The notes under the pieces were generated by a model. That model ran no database searches, was not told where the DNA came from, and saw only the letters and a list, made by a program, of their open reading frames with translations. Positions 27,344 through 35,463 of a stretch of DNA of 64,000 bases are shown piece after piece. Source of the DNA: CAYNRE01 sp964399535 (lineage in GTDB: Bacteria; Planctomycetota; Planctomycetia; Pirellulales; CAYNRE01); NCBI GenBank assembly GCA_964399535.1, contig CAYNRE010000032.1:1-64000 (forward strand), given 5' to 3'. A program made the position numbers and the translations under genes. How positions within the stretch are numbered: position 1 is the stretch's first letter; each line of letters opens with the position of its first letter.

Positions 27344-28198
27344 TTAGTTGGCCTCGGCCGGCGGTTCGGCGGGGGGCCGTCGGCCGGCGGGCTTGGGTAA
27401 CACGGTGAGCACTTCGCTGGAGGGAATCAATACCCGGCGATGATCCTCGAGCTCGACCAGCAGCTGCCCCGAGAGAATCTCTTGGGCCAGGACCTTGCCC
27501 CGGCCCCGGCCGGTAATGATCTGGGCATTGACCGGCGGCAACTGCTTTTGCAGGGCCTCGTAGGTGTCGTACTCGTAGCGCAGGCAACACTTCAGCCGCC
27601 CGCAGCGCCCGGAGATCTTGGTCGGATCCAGGGTCGCCTTCTGCAGCTTGGCCATCTTCATCGACACCGGCGGCATGGCCGAGAGATGGGTATTGCAGCA
27701 GACCGGCTTGCCGCAGTCGCCGTAGTCGGCCAGCAGCTTGGCCTCGTCGCGCACGCCGATTTGGCGCATTTCGATTCGGGTCTGAAACTCGGCCGCCAGC
27801 CTGCGTACCAGCTCGCGAAAATCGACCCGGTTCTCGGCCAGGTAGTAAAACACAATCCGCTCGCCGCCGAAGATGTGTTCCACGTCGACCAGCTTCATCT
27901 CCAGCGCCAGTTCGGAAACCATTTGCTGGCAAACCGTGAATTCGCGCCGCTGCTGGGTGCGAAGCCGGTAGATCTCGTTCTGATCGTCGCTGGAAAGCGG
28001 TCGCACGATCTGGCCGCGGCCGGGGTCCTTCAGGTATTCGACCGCCCGGTCCGTGGCCTCGCAGAGCACCTCGCCCACTTCCATCCCGCGATCGGTGCGG
28101 ACCACCACCGCGTCGGCGCGCGCAAAAAACTCGCCCCGCGAGGTGCCAAACACCCCCAGGCTGCGCATCACCCCGGTTCGAACCACATAACGCGGCAT
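27344..28198 (-). CDS. ricT: RicT/PSP1 domain protein (YaaT family)
   Basis: A 284-residue protein of the PSP1/YaaT/RicT family, usual length about 275-300. PSP1 core motifs are VRTDRGMEVGEVL, FRELVRRLAAEFQTRIEMRQIGVRDEAKLL and GDCGKPVCC, then PTKISGRCGRLKCCLRYE. Cysteines 162, 167, 168, 199, 204 and 205 form the two clusters that in RicT help bind iron-sulfur clusters. In Bacillus, RicT acts with RicA and RicF on RNase Y-dependent mRNA maturation and on development; in planctomycetes the partners are unknown. A Pro/Ala-rich tail ends the protein. It is the first gene of a probable two-gene operon with the Minf_1886 gene, with a 384-bp divergent spacer to the rhodanese gene. Confidence 0.92.
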   Translation of the reverse strand: MPRYVVRTGVMRSLGVFGTSRGEFFARADAVVVRTDRGMEVGEVLCEATDRAVEYLKDPGRGQIVRPLSSDDQNEIYRLRTQQRREFTVCQQMVSELALEMKLVDVEHIFGGERIVFYYLAENRVDFRELVRRLAAEFQTRIEMRQIGVRDEAKLLADYGDCGKPVCCNTHLSAMPPVSMKMAKLQKATLDPTKISGRCGRLKCCLRYEYDTYEALQKQLPPVNAQIITGRGRGKVLAQEILSGQLLVELEDHRRVLIPSSEVLTVLPKPAGRRPPAEPPAEAN

Positions 28199-28582
28199 GC
28201 CTGATCCCTAGGCCGGGCGTCCCGTATCCCGGGCCGCCCCGAGCATCGTTCCCCGGACCCCGGGGGAAGACGCCCCCGACCAAAGCACCCCAACCCGTTT
28301 GCCTTGCGGTGCGTAAACGGCTCAGTATATCGCAGACCCGCGCCCCGGGCAGCTATCGCACGGGCCAGTTTCGCCGGGCCGAGGGTGACCACCCGGCCGG
28401 GGCCGGCAATCGCCGTTCCCCTGGCCCATCGGCTGTGCGATAATTCGCTCCGCCACGGCACGCCACGGCCGACGTCCCAGTCGCGGTCCGGGAAAGCCCG
28501 CGGCGTTCGGTGGGTGAAACCCCTAATGTCGTTCCGCGTCGTCCCTGGCGCCGAACGCCTCTTCGAACGGGAGAATATCGAC
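28199..28582. other. Divergent spacer between ricT and the rhodanese gene
   Basis: A 384-bp non-coding region between divergent genes, expected to hold both promoters. No strong -10/-35 pair or RNA structure was identified. The upstream extension of the rhodanese frame is arginine-rich and not counted as coding. Confidence 0.45.
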
Positions 28583-29008
28583 ATGCGCCAGAGAATCCAG
28601 CAGGCCATCGGCCTGTTTTCGACGCTGCTGGGGGGGCTCGGCCTGGCGGTTGGCATTCAAGCCGCTGAGAAGCACACCACGGCCACGCCCGGCGAGATTC
28701 GCCAGCAAATCGCCGATGGCGACGCCGTGCTTTTCGACGTGCGCGAGCAAGCCGAGTGGGACGCCGGCCACCTGGCCGACGCGGCATTCGTTCCGCTCAG
28801 TGCCTTGAGCCAAGACCCGCCCGATCCGAGGCTGGTTGAGCGTGTCCGAAAACTGGTCGGCCGGCGGTCGGTGGTATATTGCCATTGTCGCTCGGGAATT
28901 CGAGCGATTTCCGCCGCCGAAGTGCTTCGAAAGCTCGGCTACGACGCCCGCGCCGTGAAGCCCGGCTATCAACAACTGCTTCAGGCCGGCTTTGCCCCGG
29001 CCGAGTAA
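28583..29008 (+). CDS. Exported rhodanese-like sulfurtransferase
   Basis: A 141-residue single-domain rhodanese. The active-site loop is CRSGIR in VVYCHCRSGIRAISAAEVLRK, with the catalytic cysteine as the first residue, preceded by the typical LFDVREQAEWDAGHLADA motif. The N-terminus (RQRIQQAIGLFSTLLGGLGLAVGIQA, then AEKHT) is a signal peptide, so it acts outside the cytoplasm, probably in sulfane-sulfur handling or cyanide detoxification. The start at 28583 follows GGGAGAA at suitable spacing. The substrate cannot be told from sequence. Confidence 0.88.
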   Translation: MRQRIQQAIGLFSTLLGGLGLAVGIQAAEKHTTATPGEIRQQIADGDAVLFDVREQAEWDAGHLADAAFVPLSALSQDPPDPRLVERVRKLVGRRSVVYCHCRSGIRAISAAEVLRKLGYDARAVKPGYQQLLQAGFAPAE

Positions 29009-29121
29009 TGAGCGTGCCGTGGCCCGACCTCGGGGGGCCGTAGCGATTGCGGTAGCGTCACCGGGAGTCTGCCGGGCAGTTCGCGCCTCGGGAGAGCCCC
29101 CTCCGCAGAAAGCGATCGCCC

Positions 29122-30360
29122 GTGGCCGCTACCATTCGCCCGTTGCCGATCGTGGAACGCTGGGATTGCCATAACTGTGGCATCTGTTGCCGGGGTGCTC
29201 TGGTCGAGCTGACCGATGCCGACCTGGAGAAACTGCGCCAACAAAAGTGGGACCAGGATCCGCAACTGGGGGGCACGGCGACAACGATATACGATCGCCG
29301 CCTGGGGGCTCGGCGGCTGGCGCATCGCCCGGATGAAAGCTGTGTCTTTCTCACCAGCCAGGGGCTCTGCCTGATTCATCAGCGGTTCGGGTTCGAGGCC
29401 AAGCCCGAGCGCTGCCAAATCTTCCCCCTGCAACTGGTTTCGCTGGGCGACACGGCCTACTTAACGACGCGCCGCGCGTGCCCCTCGGCGGCCGCCGACC
29501 GGGGGCGGCCGGTGGCCGAACATCGCCAGGCCTTGCGCTACTGGCAGTCGCGGGCCGACCGCAAGGCCCAGTCTGGCCCCCCGGAAATTCGCCCCGGCTG
29601 GCCAGCCGATTGGGCTGAACTGCGCCTGGTGGGTCGAGCGCTCGAACGCCCCTTGGCCGATACGAGCCGGCCCTTGGCCGAGCGACTCGCGCGAGCGGTG
29701 CAGCTTTGCGAGCAGCTCGACGCCACGGGGCCCCCCGCCTCGGCGGAGCGCCCGCCCGAGGGGCTCAAGGAAACTCTCCGCCGCCTGGAGCGCGGCGAGC
29801 GGCCGGCCCCGCAGTCGTCGCTCGAGCCCCCGGCTTCGGCCCGCTCGCTGCTGCGGCAAGCCGCGCTCGACCTGGTGGGGCTGCACCCGCGCAGGATCAC
29901 CGACCGAACCTGGCGTGGGGGCCTGCGAAAGAGCTGGAACCTGATGCGGCTGGCACGGGGGCGGGGCACGGCGCCCGACCTGGGCTGTGGGCTGCCCTCG
30001 GCCTCGTTCGACGAGCTCGATCAGCCCCTGGGGGGGCTCGACTCCTCGCTGGAGCGCTATCTGGACCGCTACTACCAGGCGATGGCCGCTTCGTTGCAGT
30101 ATCTGATGATGACGCGCCGAAGCTGGGGGCTGCTCGACTCTTTTCGTGCCCTGGCCTTCACCTACCCACTAGGTATGTGGCTGCTCCGCTGGAGCTGCCG
30201 TGGCCGTGCGCCGGAAGAGAACGACGTTTTCGAATTGCTGACCATGGTCGAGCGATCGAACACGGCGCCCGACCTGGCCGGATATCGCCACCGCCGGCTG
30301 GTTGCGCTATTGGCTAGGCAACGGCAATTGGCGCCGCTGATCGAGTGGTACGCCCGCTGA
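29122..30360 (+). CDS. YkgJ-type cysteine-cluster protein with long C-terminal region
   Basis: A 412-residue protein beginning with GTG at 29122. The N-terminal 130 residues carry the YkgJ/UPF0153 metal-cluster pattern: Cys16, 19, 22, 23 (WDCHNCGICCRG), then Cys74, 83, 98 (KPERCQIFPLQL) and Cys120 (RRACPS), usually read as an Fe-S or zinc cluster. The remaining 290 residues are Leu/Arg-rich and helical with no recognised domain (SLQYLMMTRRSWGLLDSFR; LLARQRQLAPLIEW). Most YkgJ proteins are only 100-250 residues, so the extension is notable. The function of the family is unknown. The gene starts 113 bp after the rhodanese gene on the same strand. Confidence 0.82.
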   Translation: MAATIRPLPIVERWDCHNCGICCRGALVELTDADLEKLRQQKWDQDPQLGGTATTIYDRRLGARRLAHRPDESCVFLTSQGLCLIHQRFGFEAKPERCQIFPLQLVSLGDTAYLTTRRACPSAAADRGRPVAEHRQALRYWQSRADRKAQSGPPEIRPGWPADWAELRLVGRALERPLADTSRPLAERLARAVQLCEQLDATGPPASAERPPEGLKETLRRLERGERPAPQSSLEPPASARSLLRQAALDLVGLHPRRITDRTWRGGLRKSWNLMRLARGRGTAPDLGCGLPSASFDELDQPLGGLDSSLERYLDRYYQAMAASLQYLMMTRRSWGLLDSFRALAFTYPLGMWLLRWSCRGRAPEENDVFELLTMVERSNTAPDLAGYRHRRLVALLARQRQLAPLIEWYAR

Positions 30361-30437
30361 ACCGGCCGCTCGGCCCGAGTCCCTCTCGGGACGGGGTCCA
30401 CTCGTTCCGAAGGAGGCCGACCCGCGGCAATCGCATT

Positions 30438-30466
30438 TTGACTTGGCGCGGCAGGCTAACTACACT
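30438..30466 (+). promoter_or_regulatory. Candidate promoter of the PEP-CTERM gene at 30528
   Basis: TTGACT (30438-30443), 17-bp spacer, TACACT (30461-30466, 4 of 6). It is placed 62 bases before the ATG at 30528, a plausible leader length. Confidence 0.5.
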
Positions 30467-30527
30467 CTGCGGCGAAGCCTCGATAGGCGGAATTACCGAG
30501 GCGCCGCTTTCAGCAAGGAAATCGCAC

Positions 30528-31118
30528 ATGACCCCGCTGCTTCGCTGGACCTCGTTGACGTGCATGCTGTTGATCAATCTGCTGGCGGCCGGCGTCGGAA
30601 CTGCCTACGGCTATTTGAAAGTTCCGGATAACCCGGATGATTTCCTCTATGTGAAAAAGGGAAGCACGTTTCGGCTCGATGTCGGTGGGGCTACCGAGGG
30701 AATGTTGCCCGAGGGGACCGAGGCCTATACCTTCGACCTGTTTTTCAACCCGATCATTGTGGAATTGGAATTGGCCCAGGACAGGCTTGTAGGGGGCGTA
30801 CCGACCGACGTTTCACCCATTCTGGGCGGGGTGCAAGTTGCCGCACTTGGCACCACCGCTTCGCCCCAGGAACTGATCGCCTCGCTCTGGTTTCGCGCCA
30901 TCGAATTTGGCGCCACCGGAGTCGAGGTGACGAACCTGGTTTACTACGTGCCCAATGACCCGCCGGACGGGAACCTGCAGCCGCTGGCTCAGCCCCCCAT
31001 GGCGATGAGCTACATCGATGTCTTCGTGGTGCCCGAGCCGGCCACGATTAGCCTGGCAGCCAGCGGACTGCTAGCCATGGCTTGGGTTGCCGCCCGCCGC
31101 GGCCGCCGCCGCGGCTAA
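30528..31118 (+). CDS. PEP-CTERM exported protein
   Basis: A 196-residue protein. The signal peptide is MTPLLRWTSLTCMLLINLLA..., ending AYGYLK; AAGGAA precedes the ATG at 30528. The mature part (VKKGSTFRLDVGGATEGMLPE; YTFDLFFNPIIVELELAQDRL; SLWFRAIEFGATGVEVTNLVYY) resembles cohesin/Ig-like beta-sandwich surface proteins found in planctomycetes. The C-terminus is VPEPATISLAASGLLAMAWV followed by AARRGRRRG, a complete PEP-CTERM sorting signal. No enzymatic residues were seen. A collar-domain PEP-CTERM gene follows 99 bp downstream on the same strand. Confidence 0.85.
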   Translation: MTPLLRWTSLTCMLLINLLAAGVGTAYGYLKVPDNPDDFLYVKKGSTFRLDVGGATEGMLPEGTEAYTFDLFFNPIIVELELAQDRLVGGVPTDVSPILGGVQVAALGTTASPQELIASLWFRAIEFGATGVEVTNLVYYVPNDPPDGNLQPLAQPPMAMSYIDVFVVPEPATISLAASGLLAMAWVAARRGRRRG

Positions 31119-31217
31119 CGCTACCCCTCGCCGAGGGGCAGGCGCTGGGCTGCGCCGAGATTGCACGCGGTCGACTGGTGGTTACCACTTCCGCAAGCAA
31201 AAGTTAAAGGGGCACTT

Positions 31218-32891
31218 ATGAATGGCTCGGCCCGTCTGTGGCTGTTGGCCGGCGCGGTCGCATCCTGCGCCGTTTCACCTTGGTGCCAGGCGGGCCTGCT
31301 CACCGGCTCGACCGGGGGCGGCCAGCCACTGACCAATGTGCAGCCCACAATCGCGATGACGCACCTGGTGCGTATGCAGGGGGTTTTTCAGGACCTGGGC
31401 GAGGTGATCCTGTTTGCCGGAGACTACGTTCCCCAGGGCTGGGCGCCGGCCGATGGGCGGCTGCTTTTGATCCCGGAAAACGAGCCTCTCTTCGCCAAGC
31501 TGGGTACCACCTACGGGGGCGATGGCGTCACCACGTTCGCCCTGCCCGATTTGCGGGGGCGCACCCCGATTGGCAATGGCCAGGGACCAGGGCTGAACCA
31601 GCGCACGCTGGGCGACAAAGTTGGCAGCCTGGCCGTAACGCTCACCGAAGCGCAGCTCCCCGCCCACAGCCACACCCTGCCAGGTGGCGCTGGCCCGACA
31701 GGAAGTACCGGGTCGGGCCAATCGCTGCAAAACATGCAGCCGTCGCTGGCCATGAATTACCTAGTCGCCCTGCAGGGAGTCTTTCCCACGCCCAGTTTTG
31801 CGAGTGCCGACGCCGGGCCAATCGTGGCGCCGTCTGGAATCAGCCCGAGCGTGCCGATACTCGGATCGATCCATTTGCATGCCGGCGCGATGGTTCCCAA
31901 TGGTTATAGTTCGGCCGACGGACTTGTGACGCCCATCAATGAAAACGACCCCTTGTTCGCCCTCTTGGGCACCACCTACGGCGGCAACGGCGTTACCACC
32001 TTCAACCTGCCCGACTTGCGCGGGCGGGCGGTTTTGGGGGCGACCGCCGGGGGCGGCGGGCTCTCGGCCCATCCGCTGGCCGAACAAATCGGCCAGGAGC
32101 GCCATACGCTCACCGTGGCCGAAATGCCCTCGCATAATCACACGGTGCCCGGAGCCGGCGGGCCGACCGGGCCGACCGGCGGCAACCAACCGCTGAGCAC
32201 CATGCAGCCGACCCTGGCGCTGCAGTATTTGATCGCCGTGCAGGGCATTTACCCGCAACCCAGCTTCGACCTCGATTCGCTCGATACCGCGATCGAACCG
32301 GCTTCGCTGACAACCGACCCCTACCTGGCCGAAATCGGCATCTTTGCTGGAAGCTATGTCCCGCAGGGTTGGCTACCGGCCGATGGGCGCTTGCTGTCGA
32401 TCCAAGTAAACGAGCCCTTGTTCACTATTCTCGGTACCCAATACGGTGGCGACGGCGTTTCTACCTTTGCCCTCCCCGATCTGCGCGGACGGGTCGTCGT
32501 AGGAACCGGCGCCGGACCGGGAACCGGCGATTGGTCGCTGGGGGAAAAGCTCGGCAGCGAAATGGTCAGCCTGACCGTCGCCGAACTGCCTCCGCATCGG
32601 CATACCACCAACTTGCCAGCAACCCTGATCGGCGACGCGAATCAGGATTGTTCAGTCGGTGCCGGCGACTACGCGATCTGGGCCGCCAGCTTCGGCCAGA
32701 CCGGGGTCGGCCTGCCCGCCGACTTCGATGGCGACGGCACGGTGGGGGCCGGCGACTACGTTCTCTGGGCCGCCAACTTCGGCCAGACCTGCCCACCCGA
32801 TCTCAGCGTGCCCGAGCCCCCGACCGCGGCACTAATGCTGGGCATGCTCGCGCTGGGGCTGCGCCGATGGCGGCGAGCGCTGGGGCTCTAG
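31218..32891 (+). CDS. Three phage-collar domains + dockerin-like pair + PEP-CTERM
   Basis: A 557-residue exported protein; AAAGGGG precedes the ATG at 31218 and a signal peptide ends near WCQAG. Three tandem units (from about residues 30, 165 and 318) each begin QPLxxMQPTxAxxYLxxxQG and continue as a phage tail collar domain (FAGxYVPQGWxPADGRLLxI, LGTxYGGDGVxTFxLPDLRGR, LPxHxHT), the family that includes microcystin-dependent protein MdpB. Residues about 471-520 form a dockerin-like EF-hand pair (DANQDCSVGAGDYAIWAASF; DFDGDGTVGAGDYVLWAANF), predicted to bind calcium. The tail VPEPPTAALMLGMLALGLRR is PEP-CTERM. In phages this fold caps tails and binds receptors; here it is probably a surface-displayed binding protein (inference). 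Confidence 0.9.
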   Translation: MNGSARLWLLAGAVASCAVSPWCQAGLLTGSTGGGQPLTNVQPTIAMTHLVRMQGVFQDLGEVILFAGDYVPQGWAPADGRLLLIPENEPLFAKLGTTYGGDGVTTFALPDLRGRTPIGNGQGPGLNQRTLGDKVGSLAVTLTEAQLPAHSHTLPGGAGPTGSTGSGQSLQNMQPSLAMNYLVALQGVFPTPSFASADAGPIVAPSGISPSVPILGSIHLHAGAMVPNGYSSADGLVTPINENDPLFALLGTTYGGNGVTTFNLPDLRGRAVLGATAGGGGLSAHPLAEQIGQERHTLTVAEMPSHNHTVPGAGGPTGPTGGNQPLSTMQPTLALQYLIAVQGIYPQPSFDLDSLDTAIEPASLTTDPYLAEIGIFAGSYVPQGWLPADGRLLSIQVNEPLFTILGTQYGGDGVSTFALPDLRGRVVVGTGAGPGTGDWSLGEKLGSEMVSLTVAELPPHRHTTNLPATLIGDANQDCSVGAGDYAIWAASFGQTGVGLPADFDGDGTVGAGDYVLWAANFGQTCPPDLSVPEPPTAALMLGMLALGLRRWRRALGL

Positions 32892-32957
32892 GGCCGCGTC
32901 GATCGAATCCTATCGCGCATCTGCCGCTGAGCAGAAGCGGAAGCGGGAGGAAGGTCG

Positions 32958-33680
32958 TTATCCGCGGCGAACGACCCGGCGACGGCCGAGCGCCGCCAGG
33001 GTGGCCAGGCCCATTCCGGCCAGGACCACAGACGCCGGCTCGGGAACCTGAAGCGCGCCGCCAAGGGCCCAGCCCTGTCCGGCCGCGGCATTGATGCTGG
33101 CCAGCGCCGCGCCATTGAGCGGAATGGCTACCGTGGTGCCTTCGTCCGAATCGGAGACCATCACCGAGCCGAAGCGCTGGCCGTTGCCAAGGTCGATATA
33201 CGCCCCCAGCGCGGCCAGGCCAGAGAACAGGTCGCCCAGCGGGGTGGTTACGTCGAACAACTCGTACGCCTCGCTGGACAGCCCACTGTAGTAACCGCCG
33301 TAGGGGTCTCCACCGCTGGTGTCGGGCAGCGGCAAGAGCAAGACGGCGCCCGTGAACTCACCGCTGGTGATCGCTGGGATGTCGAAGGCGAACCAGTTGC
33401 GGTACAGCGTGCCGGCGCCGCCGGTGTCGCGATTCGTGCGGCCCGCGGCGTAATTCTCGTTCAGCGGGTCGTGCAGGCCCTGGTTGTCGTACCAGCCGCG
33501 GTCGCTGTAGTCGAGGGTTTGATCGCCGTCGAGATTGGTCAAGCGGAGTTGAGGTGTGAAGGCCGGGCCGTCGGAGATGCCGAACACGTAGCGACTGGTC
33601 AAAGCCGCGCGGGCCGGCGTGGCCGGCGCCAGCGCAAGACCAACAACTGCCAAGGTGCAAAGCAACGCAGCCAAACGCAT
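32958..33680 (-). CDS. PEP-CTERM exported protein
   Basis: A 240-residue protein on the minus strand, convergent with the collar gene. The ATG at 33680 has GAGGT upstream and starts a signal peptide (MRLAALLCTLAVVGLALAPA, cleavage near ARAA). The mature region (SRYVFGISDGPAFTPQLRLT; NWFAFDIPAITSGEFTGAVL; YELFDVTTPLGDLFSGLAAL; GSVMVSDSDEGTTVAIPLNG) is beta-rich and reads like the surface beta-sandwich proteins that often carry this sorting tag. It ends LQVPEPASVVLAGMGLATLA then RRRVVRRG, a typical PEP-CTERM. No catalytic motif was seen. Confidence 0.85.
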   Translation of the reverse strand: MRLAALLCTLAVVGLALAPATPARAALTSRYVFGISDGPAFTPQLRLTNLDGDQTLDYSDRGWYDNQGLHDPLNENYAAGRTNRDTGGAGTLYRNWFAFDIPAITSGEFTGAVLLLPLPDTSGGDPYGGYYSGLSSEAYELFDVTTPLGDLFSGLAALGAYIDLGNGQRFGSVMVSDSDEGTTVAIPLNGAALASINAAAGQGWALGGALQVPEPASVVLAGMGLATLAALGRRRVVRRG

Positions 33681-34035
33681 GGAGGTACCTCTTGGAAGCT
33701 GAAACTGCGCAGTCGGTTCACGCCAGCACGGCACGCAGCGCAAGTTGCTTCCCGATTGTAACCGCCGCGCCACCGGCCTTGTCGAGGGGAGAACTTTTTC
33801 CTGGTGATTCCCTCGCGGAAATCCGAAGCTGCCACATCCCAGCATTTCGATCGCCAACCGGGGGGGCGAGATGCGAGTTTCGAGCCGCGGTCGGAAACGC
33901 GCGGACGCAGCGCCCAAACCCTCGACCGGCGAACGATCGTCGGTGCCCGCCGGCCGCAGTTCGGGTAACCTGACCGCTAGCCCGGCCGCGGCCTGGTTTG
34001 CCAAGCTTGCGATTCCGTCCTTTGGTCAATCCCTG
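33681..34035. other. Spacer upstream of the methyltransferase pseudogene
   Basis: A 355-bp stretch between the divergent PEP-CTERM gene and the methyltransferase remnant. The remnant's frame is open back to about 33871, but residues before the ATG at 34036 are Arg/Ser/Pro-rich and look non-coding. No other signal was identified. Confidence 0.4.
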
Positions 34036-34675
34036 ATGCACTCGCTCGCAATCGGGAACCGGCCCGCCAAGTACGACCGGCTGGCCGCCATCTACGATCG
34101 CCGCTGGGCCGGGTATGTCGACGCCACGCTCCGGGCCGTTGTCGACGAGCTGAAACTATCCGGGCAGGAACGAATTCTGGACGTACCCTGCGGCACCGGC
34201 GAATTGCAACGCCGCCTACGGCAGCGCTGGCCCGGCGTGCGGCTGGTAGGGGGTTGATCTAAGCCGCGCGATGCTCACCGCCGCGCGGCGCAAGGAAACC
34301 GCCAGCGCGGCCGACTGGATTCAAGCCGATGCCCAGTCGCTGCCGCTTGCCAGCGAAAGTTTCGACCGAATCGTCTGCGCCAGTTCATTTCACTACTTTT
34401 CCGAGCCCGGCGCAGTCCTGGGCGAGTTTCGTCGCCTACTGAAACCCGAGGGGCGATTGATCGTAATCGATTGGTCCGACGACTACTGGTGCTGCTAGCT
34501 GCTCAGCGCCTGGTCGCGCTGGACCGACCCGCATTTTCACAAGACCTATACCCTGGCGGAGTGCGCGGCGACGCTTCGCGCTGCGGGCTTGCAACCGGCC
34601 GCGGTTCGGCAATTTCGCGTGGGCTGGTTTTGGGGGCTGCTCTGCTGCACGGCGCGTCGGCCGGGCTCGAGGTAA
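34036..34675 (+). pseudogene. Class I SAM methyltransferase, frameshifted and interrupted by TAG
   Basis: Three adjacent pieces read as one methyltransferase. Piece 1 (34036-34257) encodes AIYDRRWAGYVDATLRAVVD and motif I ILDVPCGTGELQ, then stops. Piece 2, in the +1 frame, resumes as VDLSRAMLTAARRK, LPLASESFDRIVCASSFHYF and LLKPEGRLIVIDWSDDYWCC, then meets TAG at 34496-34498. Piece 3 continues in the same frame for 59 codons (LSAWSRWTDPHFHKTYTLAE ... FWGLLCCTARRPGSR) to TAA at 34673-34675. Removing one G from the G5 run at 34249-34253 joins pieces 1 and 2 as VGVDLSRAM. Two independent lesions make decay more likely than one sequencing error. The intact enzyme would be about 213 residues, ubiquinone/menaquinone-biosynthesis-like in general class. 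Confidence 0.85.
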
Positions 34676-34755
34676 CCCCCGCGGAGAGAATCGTCGCGCC
34701 GTCGCCCAAGCCGCCGGTTGGGCGTTGCCGGTTCCGTTACTCGTGCAATGCGCCA

Positions 34756-35427
34756 CTACTCGTCCAAAAACACCACGTTGCTCTCCAGCGGTTCGCGAGT
34801 CTGGCGGCAGCGGTTGGCCGGCACCGCGGGGTCTTCATAGCCAAAGCTCACCCCGCACATGATCCGCAGGTTTTCGGGAATGCCCAGCTCGCGCCGCAAG
34901 ATGTCGGGGTATTGCCGCAGACTGGCCTGGGCACACGAGCCGATGCCCCGCGACCAAAGGGCCAACAGGAAGCTTTGCACCCACATGCCCACGTCGAGCG
35001 CCACGCCAAGCTGATAGTGCCGCTCCATGCAGACGATGGCCACGTGCGGAGCATCGAAGAACTCGAAATTGCGGAGCAGGGCCCGGAACCGCCCGGCGTG
35101 GTCTCCCCGGTCGATTCCCATCTCGCGGTATAGCGCCACCGCACAATCCACCTGCAGCCGGCGATAGGGGTCGGGAAAGGTGTCGACCGGATCTTCCGGG
35201 TTGGGCACCACGCCGCCGGCAATGGCCTCGGACAGGGCCTGGCGCAGCCGCTGGCAACCCGGGCCCGAGGCCAGGAAGACCCGCCACGGTTGCACGTTGC
35301 AATTCGAGGGGGCGTGTTGGGCCAGCTCTAAGCACTCGCGAATCAGGGCCGCGGGCACGGGGCGGTCAGCGAAAAAGCCGCGCACGCTACGGCGGCTGCG
35401 CAGGGCATCGTCCAAGTCGTGGACCAT
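34756..35427 (-). CDS. Nitroreductase family FMN oxidoreductase
   Basis: A 223-residue protein of the nitroreductase fold. N-terminal ALRSRRSVRGFFADRPVP carries the FMN-binding RRSVR motif. LELAQHAPSNCNVQPWRVFL is the typical APSxxNxQPW segment. GVALDVGMWVQSFLLALWSRGIGSCAQASL and GVSFGYEDP match the C-terminal flavin site. Such enzymes use NAD(P)H to reduce nitro groups, quinones or related acceptors and work as dimers. The start is ATG at 35427, with only a weak ribosome site visible. The stop is about 80 bases from the pseudogene's stop (convergent), and asnB lies 36 bp upstream on the same strand, so the two are probably co-transcribed. The physiological substrate is unknown. Confidence 0.9.
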   Translation of the reverse strand: MVHDLDDALRSRRSVRGFFADRPVPAALIRECLELAQHAPSNCNVQPWRVFLASGPGCQRLRQALSEAIAGGVVPNPEDPVDTFPDPYRRLQVDCAVALYREMGIDRGDHAGRFRALLRNFEFFDAPHVAIVCMERHYQLGVALDVGMWVQSFLLALWSRGIGSCAQASLRQYPDILRRELGIPENLRIMCGVSFGYEDPAVPANRCRQTREPLESNVVFLDE

Positions 35428-35463
35428 CGGCGGGGGCCTTTTTTTGGGCAGGAGCAGCCGGCG

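Noticed and set aside
31218..32891. Prophage remnant because of phage-collar domains
   Set aside because: The gene has a bacterial signal peptide, dockerin-like pair and PEP-CTERM tail, and no other phage genes are nearby.
34496..34498. Programmed readthrough of TAG (recoding)
   Set aside because: The same gene also has a frameshift, and no recoding signal is visible, so decay is the simpler explanation.
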